Shown: positions 63,150 through 64,000 of the stretch, piece after piece | Layout of the letters: each line of letters starts with the position of its first letter | Numbering within the stretch: the first letter of the stretch is position 1 | Assembly (NCBI RefSeq): GCF_918698245.1 | Contig: NZ_CAKKMS010000004.1 | Span: forward strand, 434,001 to 498,000 | Source of the DNA: Pedobacter sp. Bi126 | Lineage (GTDB): Bacteria > Bacteroidota > Bacteroidia > Sphingobacteriales > Sphingobacteriaceae | Reading direction: 5' to 3' | DNA length: 64,000 nucleotides | Notes under the pieces: model-generated | What the model was told of the DNA's origin: nothing | Databases searched by the model: none | The model's input: the letters and a program-made list of their open reading frames with translations, nothing else | Translations under genes and position numbers: made by a program

Positions 63150-64000
63150 ATGAAAAAACTTTTACTAATTGCTTTGTTAAGCATAGGGTTCACCTTAGCT
63201 ATTAAAGCGCAGACCCCACAACAATTTAATTATCAAGGAGCGGCAAGAAATGCTAATGGCACCCCGCTGGCCAATAAAAATATAGCCTTGCGGATTAGTA
63301 TTTTAGATGGATCTTCAACCGGGACCGTTCAATATTCGGAAGTAAGAAATGTAACAACCAATGCTTTAGGTTTATATGCATTGGCAATTGGGGCTACAGG
63401 TGCAAGTTCGGTTAACGGTACAATAGCTGGAGTAACCTGGGCGAGTGGATTAAAGTTTGTTAAGGTCGAAATCGATCCTGATAACGGTACAAATTTTAGT
63501 TTGGCCGGAACCGCACAATTGCTAAGTGTTCCATATGCCCTTTATGCTGCCAATGGGCCAGCCGGACCCAAAGGAGATCCGGGTGTAGCAGGCCCTGCTG
63601 GTCCACAAGGTATTGCAGGCGCTGCAGGTCCGCAGGGACCAGCAGGAGCATCTGGTGCTCAGGGGCCAATTGGCTTAACTGGTGCTGCCGGTGCACAAGG
63701 AGCGGTAGGCGCAACAGGTCCACAAGGAGCGAAAGGAGATACAGGTGCAACGGGAGCTACCGGATTACAAGGTTTGCAGGGCATACCTGGCGTAAAAGGG
63801 GATAAGGGGGATAAAGGTGACATAGGCCCGGTTGGTCCTTCAACAGGAGTAGCTGGCGGTGATTTAACAGGGAATTATCCAAATCCTACATTAGCTAATC
63901 TTCAGGGAAAGACATTAAATGCCACTTCACCAATCAATAATCAGGTGCTTCTATTTGATGGGACTGTATGGAAACCGGTAACATTGGATGTGAGTCAATT
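63150..64000 (+). CDS. Collagen-like (GXY-repeat) secreted protein, N-terminal part
   Basis: The frame opens with an ATG at 63150 and stays open to the right edge (283 complete codons), so the C-terminus lies outside. The signal peptide ends near residue 21 (KAQ). Residues about 22-135 form a conserved beta domain (PQQFNYQGAARNANGTPLANKNIALRISILDG), typical of the start of Bacteroidota surface or tail-fibre-like proteins. Residues 136-231 are 32 uninterrupted GXY triplets (GPKGDPGVAGPAG...), then a beta segment with GGDLTGNYPNPTLANLQGKT. It is probably a trimeric collagen-like surface fibre. Confidence 0.88.
   Translation, partial: MKKLLLIALLSIGFTLAIKAQTPQQFNYQGAARNANGTPLANKNIALRISILDGSSTGTVQYSEVRNVTTNALGLYALAIGATGASSVNGTIAGVTWASGLKFVKVEIDPDNGTNFSLAGTAQLLSVPYALYAANGPAGPKGDPGVAGPAGPQGIAGAAGPQGPAGASGAQGPIGLTGAAGAQGAVGATGPQGAKGDTGATGATGLQGLQGIPGVKGDKGDKGDIGPVGPSTGVAGGDLTGNYPNPTLANLQGKTLNATSPINNQVLLFDGTVWKPVTLDVSQ

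Noticed and set aside
63496..63750. Minus-strand open frame opposite the collagen-like repeats
   Set aside because: It is the antisense image of GXY codons and has only low-complexity Leu, His and Gln content.
1..64000. tRNA, rRNA or toxin-antitoxin, phage and transposase genes
   Set aside because: I looked for T-loop signatures (GGTTCRANYCC), rRNA-like stretches and typical motifs by eye and found none; a covariance-model scan would be decisive.

Overview
The window looks like the chromosome of a free-living Bacteroidota, most likely a Pedobacter-type member of the Sphingobacteriaceae. The evidence is a SusC/SusD pair followed by glycoside hydrolases, many TonB-dependent receptor and carboxypeptidase-regulatory-domain proteins, LytTR-type signalling, a bacillithiol-type YtxJ protein, TAnnTTTG promoter boxes instead of sigma70 boxes, almost no Shine-Dalgarno sequences, and low GC. 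The assignment to genus is inference from gene content.

Layout. 1-7757: end of a polysaccharide utilisation locus (SusC C-terminus, SusD, GH30, GH5 with a C-terminal carbohydrate-binding module, then a seven-heme cytochrome). 7854-12013: a second TonB receptor with a DUF4249 lipoprotein, and a D-2-hydroxyacid dehydrogenase. 12153-21065 (minus strand): a macroglobulin-like/TonB-plug exported protein, a nitroreductase, an overlapping rhomboid-rhomboid-EEP hydrolase operon, and mutL. 21887-31565: amidohydrolase overlapping a GH3-C/serine hydrolase chimera, a flavin oxidase lipoprotein, a 2OG-Fe(II) oxygenase, exported MsrA, a VOC protein and a large unknown lipoprotein. 31951-35222: mqo, ytxJ, a 40-residue lipoprotein and ribH. 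35387-44368: a 2126-residue alpha-2-macroglobulin carrying a SusC-like insert, then a LytTR response regulator and its histidine kinase. 44709-54925: YffB/Spx-type protein, M1 peptidase, RidA, methyltransferase, VF530 protein, a third TonB-type receptor, rhodanese and SPFH proteins. 55465-59051: rpsL-rpsG-fusA-rpsJ, ended by a strong terminator. 59151-61392: small Cys-free, disordered, hydrophilic proteins, a YtxH-like protein and an exported VAILPF protein. 61528-64000: dGTPase and the start of a collagen-like surface protein.

How parts may work together. The PUL suggests capture of a beta-glucan-type polymer outside the cell. The LytTR two-component system has a 21-bp-period direct repeat just upstream of the kinase gene, and a third copy of the motif lies upstream of the macroglobulin/plug gene at 14879, which suggests a regulatory link between the two. 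Intergenic regions are rich in hairpin elements: a GTCAT...ATGAC family, a CCTAAACCTGA family, a MITE-like element with CGTTCC/GGAACG ends, and locus-specific low-complexity word tracts. Several genes have a TAnnTTTG-like box ending 3-5 nt before the ATG, which would give leaderless mRNAs.

I saw no tRNA, rRNA, CRISPR array, insertion sequence with transposase, prophage or replication origin. No single locus is a clear new defence or biosynthetic system. The most unusual items are the macroglobulin/TonB-plug chimeras with their possible shared LytTR operator, the GH3-C/serine-hydrolase chimera, the possible leaderless promoters, and the disordered-protein cluster after a truncated S10 operon.
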